Source: Woeseiaceae bacterium (GTDB taxonomy: Bacteria; Pseudomonadota; Gammaproteobacteria; Steroidobacterales; Woeseiaceae). Taken from it: a DNA stretch of 64,000 bases. Of the stretch, positions 9,711-18,469 are shown piece by piece (the first letter of the stretch is position 1; every line of letters starts with the position of its first letter). The position numbers and the translations under genes were made by a program. The stretch lies in assembly GCA_028279985.1 (NCBI GenBank), contig JANQMR010000037.1:124001-188000 (forward strand). The letters are read 5' to 3'. The notes beneath the pieces are model-generated. The model was not told the origin of the DNA, did no database searches, and saw nothing but the letters and a program-made list of their open reading frames with translations.

Positions 9711-10928
9711 ATGCAATCCGCCGTCGAATCGCAAATCGAATCGCAACAAGCCATCAAACCGGAATACGACGTAGCCGTCATCGGCGGTGGACCGGGCGGG
9801 GCCACGGCCGCGCGCGAACTGGCGGAACGCGGTCATGACGTCGTACTGATCGACCGCGACGGCAGGATCAAACCCTGCGGGGGCGCCGTTCCGCCGATAT
9901 TACTGCGTGAGTTCGCCGTGCCGGAATCGCGCCTGGAGGCCAAAGTCTCTTCGGCACGCATGGTCGCACCGTCGGAGACCAAGGTCGACATGGACATCGG
10001 CGGTTTCGTCGGCATGGTCGATCGCGGCGTATTCGACCCCTGGCTCAGAGAGCGGGCCGCGGCGTCGGGCGCAACACACGTCACGGCGAAGTTCCAACGC
10101 CTCGAACGCAGGCACGACGGCGGCATCGACGTGCGGTTCGACACCGGGGACGGAGAAACGCACACGGTTCGCGTCCGGGTCGTCGTCGGCGCGGACGGCG
10201 CCGCGTCGCGCGTTCGTGAACAGGCTTTCTCCCGCCAGGAGCGGATGCGGCACGTGTTCGCCTATCACGAGATCGTGCGCTCGCCCGAGGGCGAGACCGA
10301 GCACTTCGATCCGCGGCGTTGCGACGTCTATTACCAGGGCAAGGTGTCGCCGGATTTCTACGGCTGGGTTTTTCCGCACGGCGCTTGCACCAGCGTCGGC
10401 GCAGGATCTGCGGTAAAGGGCTTCTCGCTACGTGGCGCGGTCAAGATCATGCGGGACAACTCGGGGCTGGCCGACAATCGGATCGTGCGTCGCGAAGGCG
10501 CGCCGCTGCCGCTTAAGCCGCTACGCCGTTGGGACAACGGCCGCGACGTCGTTCTGGTCGGCGATGCGGCGGGCGCCGTTGCTCCCTCGTCCGGCGAGGG
10601 CATCTATTACGCGATGAGCAGCGGCCGTTTCGCCGCCGAGGCCGTGGCGGAGTTTCTCGCGACCGGCAATGCGCGCGCGCTGCGCCGGGCGCGCCGCCGC
10701 TTCATGAAGGCCCACCGCCTGGTGTTCATGATCCTGGGGGTCATGCAGCACTACTGGTACTCCAGCGACAAACGCCGCGAGAAGTTCGTCGAGATCTGTC
10801 GCGATCCCGACGTGCAGCGCCTGACCTGGGACGCCTACATGAACAAGAAACTGGTCCGCGCGAAGCCTGTGGCGCATGTCCGAATATTTTTCAAGGACCT
10901 TGCGCACCTCGTTGGGCTAAAGAACTAA
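9711..10928 (+). CDS. bchP: Geranylgeranyl reductase
   Basis: BchP reduces the geranylgeranyl tail of bacteriochlorophyll (or geranylgeranyl diphosphate) to phytyl in three steps using FAD. The 405-residue product has an N-terminal FAD Rossmann motif (VAVIGGGPGGATAARELAERG, split here as VAVIGGGPGG and ATAARELAERG), the substrate-side motif KPCGGAVPP, and the second FAD motif GDAAGAVAPSSGEGIYYA near residue 285. It follows the Bch2-like gene by three bases and closes the bchG-bch2-bchP unit. The length matches BchP/ChlP rather than the shorter archaeal reductases. Confidence 0.95.
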   Translation: MQSAVESQIESQQAIKPEYDVAVIGGGPGGATAARELAERGHDVVLIDRDGRIKPCGGAVPPILLREFAVPESRLEAKVSSARMVAPSETKVDMDIGGFVGMVDRGVFDPWLRERAAASGATHVTAKFQRLERRHDGGIDVRFDTGDGETHTVRVRVVVGADGAASRVREQAFSRQERMRHVFAYHEIVRSPEGETEHFDPRRCDVYYQGKVSPDFYGWVFPHGACTSVGAGSAVKGFSLRGAVKIMRDNSGLADNRIVRREGAPLPLKPLRRWDNGRDVVLVGDAAGAVAPSSGEGIYYAMSSGRFAAEAVAEFLATGNARALRRARRRFMKAHRLVFMILGVMQHYWYSSDKRREKFVEICRDPDVQRLTWDAYMNKKLVRAKPVAHVRIFFKDLAHLVGLKN

Positions 10929-10963
10929 GGACGTCGACTGGCTGCTATTGGGGAGATTCGAGC

Positions 10964-12490
10964 GTGCTGACGAAGACCGATCCAAAACGACAACAACAAA
11001 CGACGAGCGGTGACATCGGCATCAGCGGCCTCGCCGCCTACCTGCCGCCTTACCGTGTCTGGCTCAAGGACTGGTGTAAGTGGACCGACAGCCAATGGCC
11101 CAAGATACGCGAGGTCGTCGGCCGCAGCTTTCGCATGCGCGGACCCGACCACAGCGTATATACGATGGCCGCAACCGCGGTGTTGCGGCTGATCGATCAA
11201 TACGAGGTCGATCCGCAACGCGTTCGTTTTCTGGGGCTGGGCACGGAATCCAGCACGGACAATTCCGCCGGCGCCGTGATCGTCAAAGGCATGGTCGACC
11301 AGGCACTGAAAGACCGCGGCAAGCCGCCGATCTCCCGGAGTTGCGAGGTGCCCGAGTACAAGCACGCTTGTCTCGGCGGCGTATACGCGATGAAAGGCGC
11401 GATACGGTACCTGGCGACGGACGGCGCCGGCAGCCAGGCGATCGTCGTCTGCGCCGACATCGCCGAATACGCGCGCGGCAGTAGCGGTGAGCCGACCCAG
11501 GGGGCGGGCGCCGTTGCGATGCTGATCGAACGGGACCCGACGCTGGCCACGGTCGATCTGACGCAATCGGGGTCGGCCTCGGATTACCGGGTCATGGATT
11601 TCCGCAAACCGATGTTGCGCTTCTGCGGTCAGGACCGCAGCGAAACCCATCAGGTTCAGGACTTCCCGGTATTCAACGGCAAGTACTCGACGACCTGCTA
11701 CATCGACGAGACCCTGCATGCCTTGAACGACATGTATCGCAAGCGGGGCTGCAGCGCCATCGAACACCTGCGTTCGCTGAAGACGATCTTCATGCACCGT
11801 CCGTACCGGCGCATGCCCGAGACCGGCCTCGCTATCGCCTACCTGTTCGCGCTGGGCAACGGCGCCGAGACGGACCATGAAGCAGACTACAAGGAGCTCG
11901 CTGATTGGTGCACCGAGGCGAACGTCGATCCGGCCGCGTTGCTGGCGGAGATGAGCGCTCAGCCGGACGTGGCCGGGTTCGCCAGTCGCGAAGGCCTGCG
12001 CAACGAAGCGTATCCGTTGACGATGGCGGTGTTACAGGTGTTTCGTTCGTCGCCTGCCTACCAGCGGGAGGTCCTGGACAAACTCGCGCTGGGCGGCGAA
12101 GCGATCCGGGATCTCGGCAATCTGTATACGGCCGCGATGCCGGCGTGGCTGGCGGCGGGTCTCGAAGAAGCGTTGCGGGACGATCTCGATCTGACGGGAG
12201 AGGAGCTCCTGACCTTCGGCTACGGCAGCGGCGACGCCGCAGAGGTCATTCCGTTCTACGTCGCGCCGCGCTGGCGGGAGGCGACGGCGAGAATCCGTTT
12301 TGCCGAGGCGATGGCGAGCGCGGTCGATCTGTCGCAGGACCAGTACGTCGCGCTTCACGACGGCAGGCGCGTGCGGGGCCTCGACTACCGGAGCTCGGAC
12401 GAGTTCGTCATCGACACGGTCGGCCGGCACGACGATCGTCACTTCCAGGACGTAGGCATCGAGTACTACCGGTACGTCGGCTCGCTCTGA
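10964..12490 (+). CDS. HMG-CoA synthase-like thiolase-fold enzyme in the photosynthesis cluster
   Basis: The 508-residue product belongs to the 3-hydroxy-3-methylglutaryl-CoA synthase branch of the thiolase superfamily, whose members condense acetyl-CoA with acetoacetyl-CoA or make beta-branches on ACP-bound chains. The nucleophile is probably Cys136 in YKHACLGGVYAMKGA, and a His-containing FMHRPYRRMPE motif follows. The GTG at 10964 is preceded by GGGGAG eight bases upstream; a longer open frame upstream overlaps bchP and is discarded. About 100 residues at the C-terminus exceed typical bacterial mevalonate-pathway HMGS. It follows bchP by 35 bases, the place where other clusters carry idi, so a role in isoprenoid precursor supply is an inference. 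No other mevalonate gene is visible. Confidence 0.75.
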   Translation: MLTKTDPKRQQQTTSGDIGISGLAAYLPPYRVWLKDWCKWTDSQWPKIREVVGRSFRMRGPDHSVYTMAATAVLRLIDQYEVDPQRVRFLGLGTESSTDNSAGAVIVKGMVDQALKDRGKPPISRSCEVPEYKHACLGGVYAMKGAIRYLATDGAGSQAIVVCADIAEYARGSSGEPTQGAGAVAMLIERDPTLATVDLTQSGSASDYRVMDFRKPMLRFCGQDRSETHQVQDFPVFNGKYSTTCYIDETLHALNDMYRKRGCSAIEHLRSLKTIFMHRPYRRMPETGLAIAYLFALGNGAETDHEADYKELADWCTEANVDPAALLAEMSAQPDVAGFASREGLRNEAYPLTMAVLQVFRSSPAYQREVLDKLALGGEAIRDLGNLYTAAMPAWLAAGLEEALRDDLDLTGEELLTFGYGSGDAAEVIPFYVAPRWREATARIRFAEAMASAVDLSQDQYVALHDGRRVRGLDYRSSDEFVIDTVGRHDDRHFQDVGIEYYRYVGSL

Positions 12491-12513
12491 CCTATTGAAC
12501 TCTCGTAAAGACC

Positions 12514-12538
12514 GCGCCGGTGTTGGCTGGCGCTTCTT
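12514..12538 (+). terminator. Hairpin GCGCCGG...CTGGCGC with TTCTT after the HMGS-like gene
   Basis: GCGCCGG (12514-12520) pairs with CTGGCGC (12527-12533) and is followed by TTCTT. It lies 24 bases after the stop at 12490 and probably ends the bchG operon. A near copy lies at 12646-12668. Confidence 0.5.
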
Positions 12539-12645
12539 ATCCCGTCTTTGCTTTCTATTTGACTTCGGCTGAACCGGTTCGTCGTAGCCAAGTGCAGTAA
12601 CTTCGGCAAGCTACTGCTCCCGAATCAGGGATTCCGAGGCCCTTT

Positions 12646-12668
12646 GCGCCGGTGAACCGGCGCTTCTT
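12646..12668 (+). terminator. Second hairpin GCGCCGG-TGAA-CCGGCGC followed by TTCTT
   Basis: A perfect 7-bp stem (12646-12652 with 12657-12663) and TGAA loop, followed by TTCTTC. It resembles the hairpin at 12514 and may be a second terminator or a small repeated hairpin element. Confidence 0.45.
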
Positions 12669-12996
12669 CATGGCTCCCCCATCCTTGGGCGCCTTGGCCT
12701 CGAGTTCCAGCAAGCCCGGAAATCACCGCGCAGACCAAAGCTAGAGAATGCGCAGAGATGTATCGATCGGCAAGACGTCCGCAGCCATGCCTTTAGAACA
12801 ATCTTCTAGAACAACGGCAGGCCGTGACCGTAATGACCAAAACGGCGTTTTTGATCCAAAAAGTCTTTTGTTTCCCAAACTGTACTTCCAAATTACTGCT
12901 CGCGTACATTCGACGAGCCAAGCCGCTCGGCGTGACGAAGAACAATGCAACCGCATGGCGCCGAGATGAAATAGTGCAGGTTCGGGGGGACTTGAA

Positions 12997-15246
12997 ATGA
13001 AATTCTCTACATCCGGTATCGAGCAATCGCCGTTTATGGCCGATCTGGCGCAGCAAAGACGTGTCGTCAAATTCGTGGCAAGCGCGGCCGTACTCGCGTG
13101 CTTTCTGGAACAAGCCGTCTACGCGGAAGTGCCGACCTCAAAGGCGCAAGAAAACGATGTCACGGCTACCAATACCGAAGAAACGGCCGCCGGCGATGAA
13201 GAAATCGTAGAGCACATCATCGTCACCAGCAGAGCGCAAGCGCTCTACCGGGCGGCGGCGACCAGCGCCGGAAAACTTCCGACGCACCCCCTGGATTCCA
13301 GTCAAACGATATCGGCCATTACGAAACAGCTCATCGAAGACCAAGGCGCGAGGAACGCCCAGGATCTGTACCGCAACATATCCGGCGTCACCGTTTACAG
13401 CTATGGCGGCGTTTCGGCGCGTGGTTTTCGGCAGGAAGAGAACTTTTACGACGGACTACGGGGCGATCCGTACAACGCCTTTTCGGTGCCCCAGCTTTTC
13501 AACATCGAACGTGTCGAATTCCTGAAAGGACCGGCCGGCATGCTCTATGGCCAGGCTGCGCCGGGCGGAATATTCAACTACGTCCTGAAAAAACCCGAGT
13601 TCGACGGCGCTGGAAACATCCGGGTCACCCTGGGCGACAACTCCCGCTACGGTGTGTCCGGCGAACTGACGGGGCCGATATCCGGGGATGTGGCTGCCAG
13701 AGGCGGCCTGTTTTTCGAAAGCCGGGACACTCAGCGCACCAATGCAGATAGCGAAGTTCTCGTCGCCGACGGGGGCCTCGCCTTTCGGTTCGGCGACAAT
13801 CGGCTGACCGCCCAGCTCATCCATCTGAATACCGACCTGGGAGGCAACCGGATTCGCGGCGTCCCGACGGATGATGACGGAAACTTTCTGGCCGATCGCC
13901 GTTGGAACGCGAATGAAGAAGAGGATTTCCTCAAACTCAACTCGTCGAGCGCTCAATTCCGGTGGGACGGCGTGATCGGGGACGGCATCAGCTACGATGT
14001 CACCGCACGGTATATCGACGCGGAAGAACGTCAGGAGTATCACAATAACCGACGGGTCTTCGACAGCGACGATGACGGGCGCCCGGATGCGCTCGTCCGG
14101 GAATTCCGCAAGCAACTCAGGACCAACGAAATCGTCTCCCTGGGAGCAAACGCCGTATGGACGAGAACGCTGTCCGACACGATTCGCAACCGCGTTCTGG
14201 TCGGGGCCGACTACACTGACGATCAAGGCTACGAAGAATCCGCCCGGGCGCGCGGGGGCAGAAATTCGACGCCGGAAAGCACGGTCCCGACGCCGCTGTC
14301 GTTCGCCGACCCACAATACGGCATCACAAACCGGGACAACTATGAGCTCTCGATCAACAACCCCGGCACGGATCTGGTTACGGAACAATTCGGCATATAC
14401 CTGCTCAACGAATTCTCGATGGGCAATCTGATCTTTACCGGCGGCATTCGATTCGACACATTCGACAACTTCGTAGACGAAGGCGATTTCGCCAGCGATT
14501 TTTCGGACGACAAGATCACCTACCGCGCCGGCCTGGTTTACAAGGCCACGCCGGACCTTTCCTTTTTCGGCCAATACGCCACCAGCTTCGAGCCGCAGGA
14601 AGTCGAGACGCAAATCGCCGGCGCCGGCGGACCCTTCGATCCTTCCGAAGGCGACATGGTCGAAGTCGGCGTGAGAGGGTACTTGCTGGGCGGCCGCCTC
14701 CAGCCGTCGCTCGCCATCTACAGAATCAAGCGAACCAACATCGTCCAGAGCACGGAAACCGATCCGGAGAACGACGGCGTGGAGAACTTCGTCGCACTGG
14801 GAGAAGTGACCAGCGAAGGCTTCGACATCGATCTGGCGGCGGACATCACGCCCGACTGGGTCACTACGCTGACCTATGCCTACAACAGGGCCCGGGTCAC
14901 CGAGGACGGCGGATTGGGCGACATCGGCGATGACGGCGATCGCTTTGCGAATGCTCCGGAACACCAGCTCGGCTTTTGGACACGATATCAGTTTCGCCCG
15001 CTGGGGCTGGCGGTTGCCTTTGGCGGCGACTATGTCGACGAGCGAATCAATCGCAACGGACAACGCGTGAAATCGTGTATCGTTTTCGACACGTCGCTCA
15101 TCTATGAGACAGACGATTGGAAGCTGCTGTTACGAGTCGATAACCTGTTCGACAAGACCTATGCCAGCTCCGGTTTCACAAGAGCGATAGGCCATTTTCC
15201 CGGCGCTCCGAGATCCGTGTTCTTGGAATTCAGCAGGTTTCTGTAA
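12997..15246 (+). CDS. TonB-dependent siderophore-type outer-membrane receptor
   Basis: A 749-residue outer-membrane receptor of the FhuA/siderophore class, driven by TonB-ExbBD. It has a signal peptide (about 1-43, ending AVYA), a TonB box-like EHIIVTSRAQ near residue 70, a plug domain (about 85-200; SGVTVYSYGGVSARGF, VEFLKGPAGMLYGQAAPGG) and a 22-strand barrel ending in the terminal aromatic motif VFLEFSRFL. A strong GGGGGGA lies just before the ATG. It is followed closely by a CitMHS citrate carrier and a CitA/CitB-type system, so ferric citrate or a citrate-based siderophore is a reasonable ligand guess; sequence alone cannot fix it. Confidence 0.9.
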   Translation: MKFSTSGIEQSPFMADLAQQRRVVKFVASAAVLACFLEQAVYAEVPTSKAQENDVTATNTEETAAGDEEIVEHIIVTSRAQALYRAAATSAGKLPTHPLDSSQTISAITKQLIEDQGARNAQDLYRNISGVTVYSYGGVSARGFRQEENFYDGLRGDPYNAFSVPQLFNIERVEFLKGPAGMLYGQAAPGGIFNYVLKKPEFDGAGNIRVTLGDNSRYGVSGELTGPISGDVAARGGLFFESRDTQRTNADSEVLVADGGLAFRFGDNRLTAQLIHLNTDLGGNRIRGVPTDDDGNFLADRRWNANEEEDFLKLNSSSAQFRWDGVIGDGISYDVTARYIDAEERQEYHNNRRVFDSDDDGRPDALVREFRKQLRTNEIVSLGANAVWTRTLSDTIRNRVLVGADYTDDQGYEESARARGGRNSTPESTVPTPLSFADPQYGITNRDNYELSINNPGTDLVTEQFGIYLLNEFSMGNLIFTGGIRFDTFDNFVDEGDFASDFSDDKITYRAGLVYKATPDLSFFGQYATSFEPQEVETQIAGAGGPFDPSEGDMVEVGVRGYLLGGRLQPSLAIYRIKRTNIVQSTETDPENDGVENFVALGEVTSEGFDIDLAADITPDWVTTLTYAYNRARVTEDGGLGDIGDDGDRFANAPEHQLGFWTRYQFRPLGLAVAFGGDYVDERINRNGQRVKSCIVFDTSLIYETDDWKLLLRVDNLFDKTYASSGFTRAIGHFPGAPRSVFLEFSRFL

Positions 15247-15309
15247 CGGCATTCAGGCCATCACGAGCTACCTGACAAATATTCGAATCGGCGGAAGGCG
15301 GTTATCGGC

Positions 15310-16659
15310 GTGCTAACGATCGCAGCACTCGTAACGGTTGGCGCCGTAATCGGCTTGTTGTTATTCAACAAAGCCTCGCCTATCGCCGTCCTTTGTCTCG
15401 TGCCCGTCGTGGCCGCTCTGCTGATCGGCTTTAGCCCTGAAGACATCAGCGGCTTCTACAGCTCCGGCCTCGACCGGGTCGTCGGTGTCGCAACGATGTT
15501 CATCTTCGCGATCACGTTCTTCGGCGTGCTGCAGGATGCGGGGCTTTTTCAACCGATCATCAACGGCATCGTCAGAATCACCGGGGGAAACGTCGTTCTG
15601 GTCGTCATCGGAACGGCCATTGTCGGCATGCTGGCGCACCTGGACGGCGCAGGGGCGACGACTTTTTTGTTGACGATTCCGGCACTGCTTCCGGTCTATC
15701 GGAGATTGAACATGAGTCCCCTGCTCATGCTACTGGTCCTCGCCACGGGTGCGGGCATATTCAACATGCTGCCGTGGGCGGGTCCCGTCGGCCGGGCCGC
15801 GGCCGTTACCGGTATCGAAGTTTCGGAACTCTGGCACCCGCTGATTCCAATCCAGATCATAGGCGCTTTTTGCTTGATCGGGCTCGCGGCGCTTCTGGGT
15901 ATACGCGAAAAGCGCCGTATCGCGCTGCTGCCGCCTCGGTCGGACGACGTGTTGGACGACGCGTCGGCTGCTTCGACGACGATGACCATCTCCAAGCAGC
16001 AACCGCCGGCCGCCAAGCCAGGCGCGGAGGACGAAGAACTGAAACGTCCCCAAAACCTGATCGTCAACACGGTCATATTTCTCGCCGTACTGGTCATGCT
16101 CCTGACGGCCGTGCTTCCGGCGGGTCTCGTCTTCATGGTCGGGCTGTCTGTCGCACTGATCGTCAACTACCCGAATGTAAAAGACCAGTTGGCCCGTATT
16201 CGCGCACATGCGCCGCCTGCCCTGCTGATGGGCGCGATCATTCTTTCCGCCGGTGTATTCCTGGGCGTCATGGACGGTTCCGGGATGCTCAGGGCCTTGT
16301 CGCAAAGTCTCGTCAACGTGCTACCGGAACTGCTCTTGCCCCACTTGCATGTCATCATCGGTTTTTTCGGATTACCGCTGGAGATTCTGTTATCGACGGA
16401 TGCCTGGTACTTCGGTCTCCTGCCCGTCGTGCTCGAGATCACAGGCCCGATGGGAATCTCACCTGAAGGAACGGTGTATGCACTGATGATCGGCAACATC
16501 ATCGGCACGTTCATCAGTCCGTTCTCGCCTGCGCTCTGGTTGGCGCTCGGCTTGTCGGGTCAGGATATGGGCAAGTACATACGTTATTCATTGCCCATCA
16601 TGTGGGCGTTCTCAATTTTGTTGTTTGTCATCGCGGGCCTGTTGGGGCTATTTACCTGA
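15310..16659 (+). CDS. CitMHS-family divalent metal-citrate/H+ symporter
   Basis: A 449-residue inner-membrane transporter with about 12 helices, of the CitMHS family (Bacillus CitM and CitH), which carry citrate complexed with Mg2+, Ca2+ or other metals together with protons. Family features are the motif HLDGAGATTFLLTIPALLP (about residue 110), LPWAGPVGRAAAV (about 155) and the C-terminal IGTFISPFSPALWLALGL. A charged cytoplasmic loop (about 205-245) splits the two halves. The start is GTG at 15310 (MLTIAALV). It lies 63 bases after the receptor gene and nine bases before the ankyrin gene, forming a likely operon. Confidence 0.88.
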   Translation: MLTIAALVTVGAVIGLLLFNKASPIAVLCLVPVVAALLIGFSPEDISGFYSSGLDRVVGVATMFIFAITFFGVLQDAGLFQPIINGIVRITGGNVVLVVIGTAIVGMLAHLDGAGATTFLLTIPALLPVYRRLNMSPLLMLLVLATGAGIFNMLPWAGPVGRAAAVTGIEVSELWHPLIPIQIIGAFCLIGLAALLGIREKRRIALLPPRSDDVLDDASAASTTMTISKQQPPAAKPGAEDEELKRPQNLIVNTVIFLAVLVMLLTAVLPAGLVFMVGLSVALIVNYPNVKDQLARIRAHAPPALLMGAIILSAGVFLGVMDGSGMLRALSQSLVNVLPELLLPHLHVIIGFFGLPLEILLSTDAWYFGLLPVVLEITGPMGISPEGTVYALMIGNIIGTFISPFSPALWLALGLSGQDMGKYIRYSLPIMWAFSILLFVIAGLLGLFT

Positions 16660-16668
16660 ACGAAACTA

Positions 16669-18162
16669 ATGAACGAAACAATGTCTATGATCACCAATAG
16701 AATCTTCGCACGAGTCTCCACTTTCGTACTCCGAGCAGCGCAACCCTTCCGAGGACTCATGCTCGCAACCGGCATCACGGCCGGCGTACTCGCGGCAGGT
16801 CCGGCATACGGACGGGGCGACACGCCGCTGAACGTGCAGGAAAACTGGTTCAAGCCGCTCACGGTCGAGATGATTCAGGAGCAACTGGATGCCGGCGTCG
16901 ACATCAATAAATTGAACCGGTCGGGTTCCTCAGTGATCGTTCGCGCAGGCAATTCGATGGCCGGCGAGGATGTCTGGCAGTTCTTGATCGACAAGGGTGC
17001 CCGGCTGACCGAGAAACAGCTCGAGGGCCGTGAGGCCATCTTCTGGGTAACGAAGGGCGGTACGCCGGAAGCCGTCCGGCGCGTGCTTGCCCAGCCAGGC
17101 GTCGACGTGAATGCACTCGACCGTTCGCGGCGCAATGCCTTTGCACATGCAGTCCGTCTGCAGCCGGACCTCCAGGTCTACCGCGAGCTCATCGAGGCGG
17201 GCATCGACATCCACCGAAAAGACGTTACCGGACGCACGGCCATGCACGAAGCGGCCATGCGCACCCGCTATGTGCATCTATTCGAGTTTTTCCACTCGCT
17301 TGGCCTGCGCTACGACGAGCTCGACAACAACGGCTGGGATCCGTTTTTGAATGCTGCGTGGCGTAATCCCGTGTACGACGTCGTGGTCCACCTGGCCGGA
17401 CACAGTGATATAGACAAAGTCGGAAAGGACGGCCTCAATGCCGCGATGCTGGCGGCGGAAAACAATCCCAGCGGAAAAGTCTTTCGATGGCTGCTGGATC
17501 AAGGGCTCAGTGTCGACGGTCGCGACGGCAACGGCGCAACGGCCCTCATCCGTTCGGGACGCAACAGCGCCGCGGTTGCTGCGCAGCTTCTTGCCGTCGG
17601 ACAGGACGTCAATGCGGTCGACGATGACGGCAACACCGCCTTTATCATGACAGGACACGCCCAAACCCATGCCGCCGATCTGACCCGCCTCCTGGCAAAA
17701 GCGGGAGCGGACGTCCACGCGGTCAACCGGGACGGTGCGAATGCGCTGATGATCGCCCTGAAGAACGGTCATGAGTACAAGAGCGGGCCGCAAACCGTTC
17801 GCCTGTTGATGAATGAATTCCGCCTGAAGCCCACGCCCCGTCTGGCAGACGGCTCCACGGCCTTGACCATCGCGGCCGGGGCCGATCAGTCCGCCGAGAT
17901 ACTGCGGCTACTCGTCGCGTCCGGCGCCGACGTCAACGCGGCGGATGCCAATGAGATGACACCGTTGATGATCTACGCGTCGCAAACGTACAACACCGGC
18001 GCGATGGATTATCTGATCGCCGCGGGCGCCGACATCAACCGCCGCAATGCCGCGGGCCAGTCTGCTTCCGATCTGGCGCGATCGAACGAATATCTGCGAG
18101 GCAACGCGATCCTGAAGCGGCTGTCGGGCCGGGCGTCCAGTTCCGCATCCACTTACCAATAG
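16669..18162 (+). CDS. Exported ankyrin-repeat protein
   Basis: A 497-residue protein with a long N-terminal segment and signal-peptide-like core (about residues 25-45, LMLATGITAGVLAAGPAYG). The rest is a stack of about 10-12 ankyrin repeats, for example AGVDINKLNRSGSSVIVRAG, AGIDIHRKDVTGRTAMHEAA, SGADVNAADANEMTPLMIYA and AGADINRRNAAGQSASDLAR. Ankyrin stacks bind proteins and have no catalytic role of their own. Its position between a citrate carrier and a CitA/CitB-type system suggests a periplasmic partner of the receptor, carrier or sensor; that is inference. An ATG at 16681 (MSMITN) is an alternative start. Confidence 0.8.
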   Translation: MNETMSMITNRIFARVSTFVLRAAQPFRGLMLATGITAGVLAAGPAYGRGDTPLNVQENWFKPLTVEMIQEQLDAGVDINKLNRSGSSVIVRAGNSMAGEDVWQFLIDKGARLTEKQLEGREAIFWVTKGGTPEAVRRVLAQPGVDVNALDRSRRNAFAHAVRLQPDLQVYRELIEAGIDIHRKDVTGRTAMHEAAMRTRYVHLFEFFHSLGLRYDELDNNGWDPFLNAAWRNPVYDVVVHLAGHSDIDKVGKDGLNAAMLAAENNPSGKVFRWLLDQGLSVDGRDGNGATALIRSGRNSAAVAAQLLAVGQDVNAVDDDGNTAFIMTGHAQTHAADLTRLLAKAGADVHAVNRDGANALMIALKNGHEYKSGPQTVRLLMNEFRLKPTPRLADGSTALTIAAGADQSAEILRLLVASGADVNAADANEMTPLMIYASQTYNTGAMDYLIAAGADINRRNAAGQSASDLARSNEYLRGNAILKRLSGRASSSASTYQ

Positions 18163-18232
18163 TTGCTTAACGACGGTTGCTTAACGACGGTTGCTTAACG
18201 ATAGTTGCTTAACGATGGTTGCTTAACGACAG
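18163..18232. repeat. Five tandem 14-bp repeats after the ankyrin gene
   Basis: Five contiguous 14-base units TTGCTTAACGAYRG begin right after the ankyrin stop (18163, 18177, 18191, 18205 and 18219), differing at only two positions. They have no spacers, so this is not a CRISPR. They could be a minisatellite or a multi-copy protein-binding site before the sensor-kinase promoter. Confidence 0.9.
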
Positions 18233-18469
18233 TCGCCGTAAGGAATACCGGGCGTTTTTCCGCTTCGTTCCGAGGCGCGCCTTCGCCGTACTCGACGGTT
18301 CGACGGTCTTTTTGTGACAGCTTTCGAATACGGCTAAAATCGCAGCGACAATTGTCCCGGCCCCGACATTCCCGGCGATCGGCACGTTCCTGAAGCGCCG
18401 GCGCATACGGCCGGGAGATTCGCGGTTCGAGTGTCCGAGCGCATGTTGGGCATGCGTTGGAAGCGTGCT
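18233..18469. other. Leader region before the sensor kinase
   Basis: Beyond the 14-bp repeats I see a promoter-like pair (18312-18340) and no supported gene. An in-frame GTG at 18431 could extend the kinase by 13 residues. Confidence 0.5.
18312..18340 (+). promoter_or_regulatory. Sigma-70-like promoter for the citA/citB-type pair
   Basis: TTGTGA (18312-18317) and TAAAAT (18335-18340) are 17 bases apart, about 130 bases before the kinase start. This suggests the two-component genes have their own promoter, separate from the receptor-carrier operon. Confidence 0.5.

Larger units (their letters stand above)
12491..12996. other. Intergenic region between photosynthesis cluster and TonB receptor
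   Basis: No gene is convincing in these 506 bases. The segment holds two similar GC-rich hairpins (12514-12533 and 12646-12663), both followed by TTCTT, and then a more AT-rich stretch (about 12780-12900) that should contain the promoter of the receptor gene. I do not see a clear Fur box. Confidence 0.6.

Noticed and set aside
13456..15063. Minus-strand open frame of 535 codons
   Set aside because: Antisense to a well-supported TonB receptor.
18163..18232. Possible CRISPR array
   Set aside because: Units are only 14 bases, contiguous with no spacers, and no cas genes are present.
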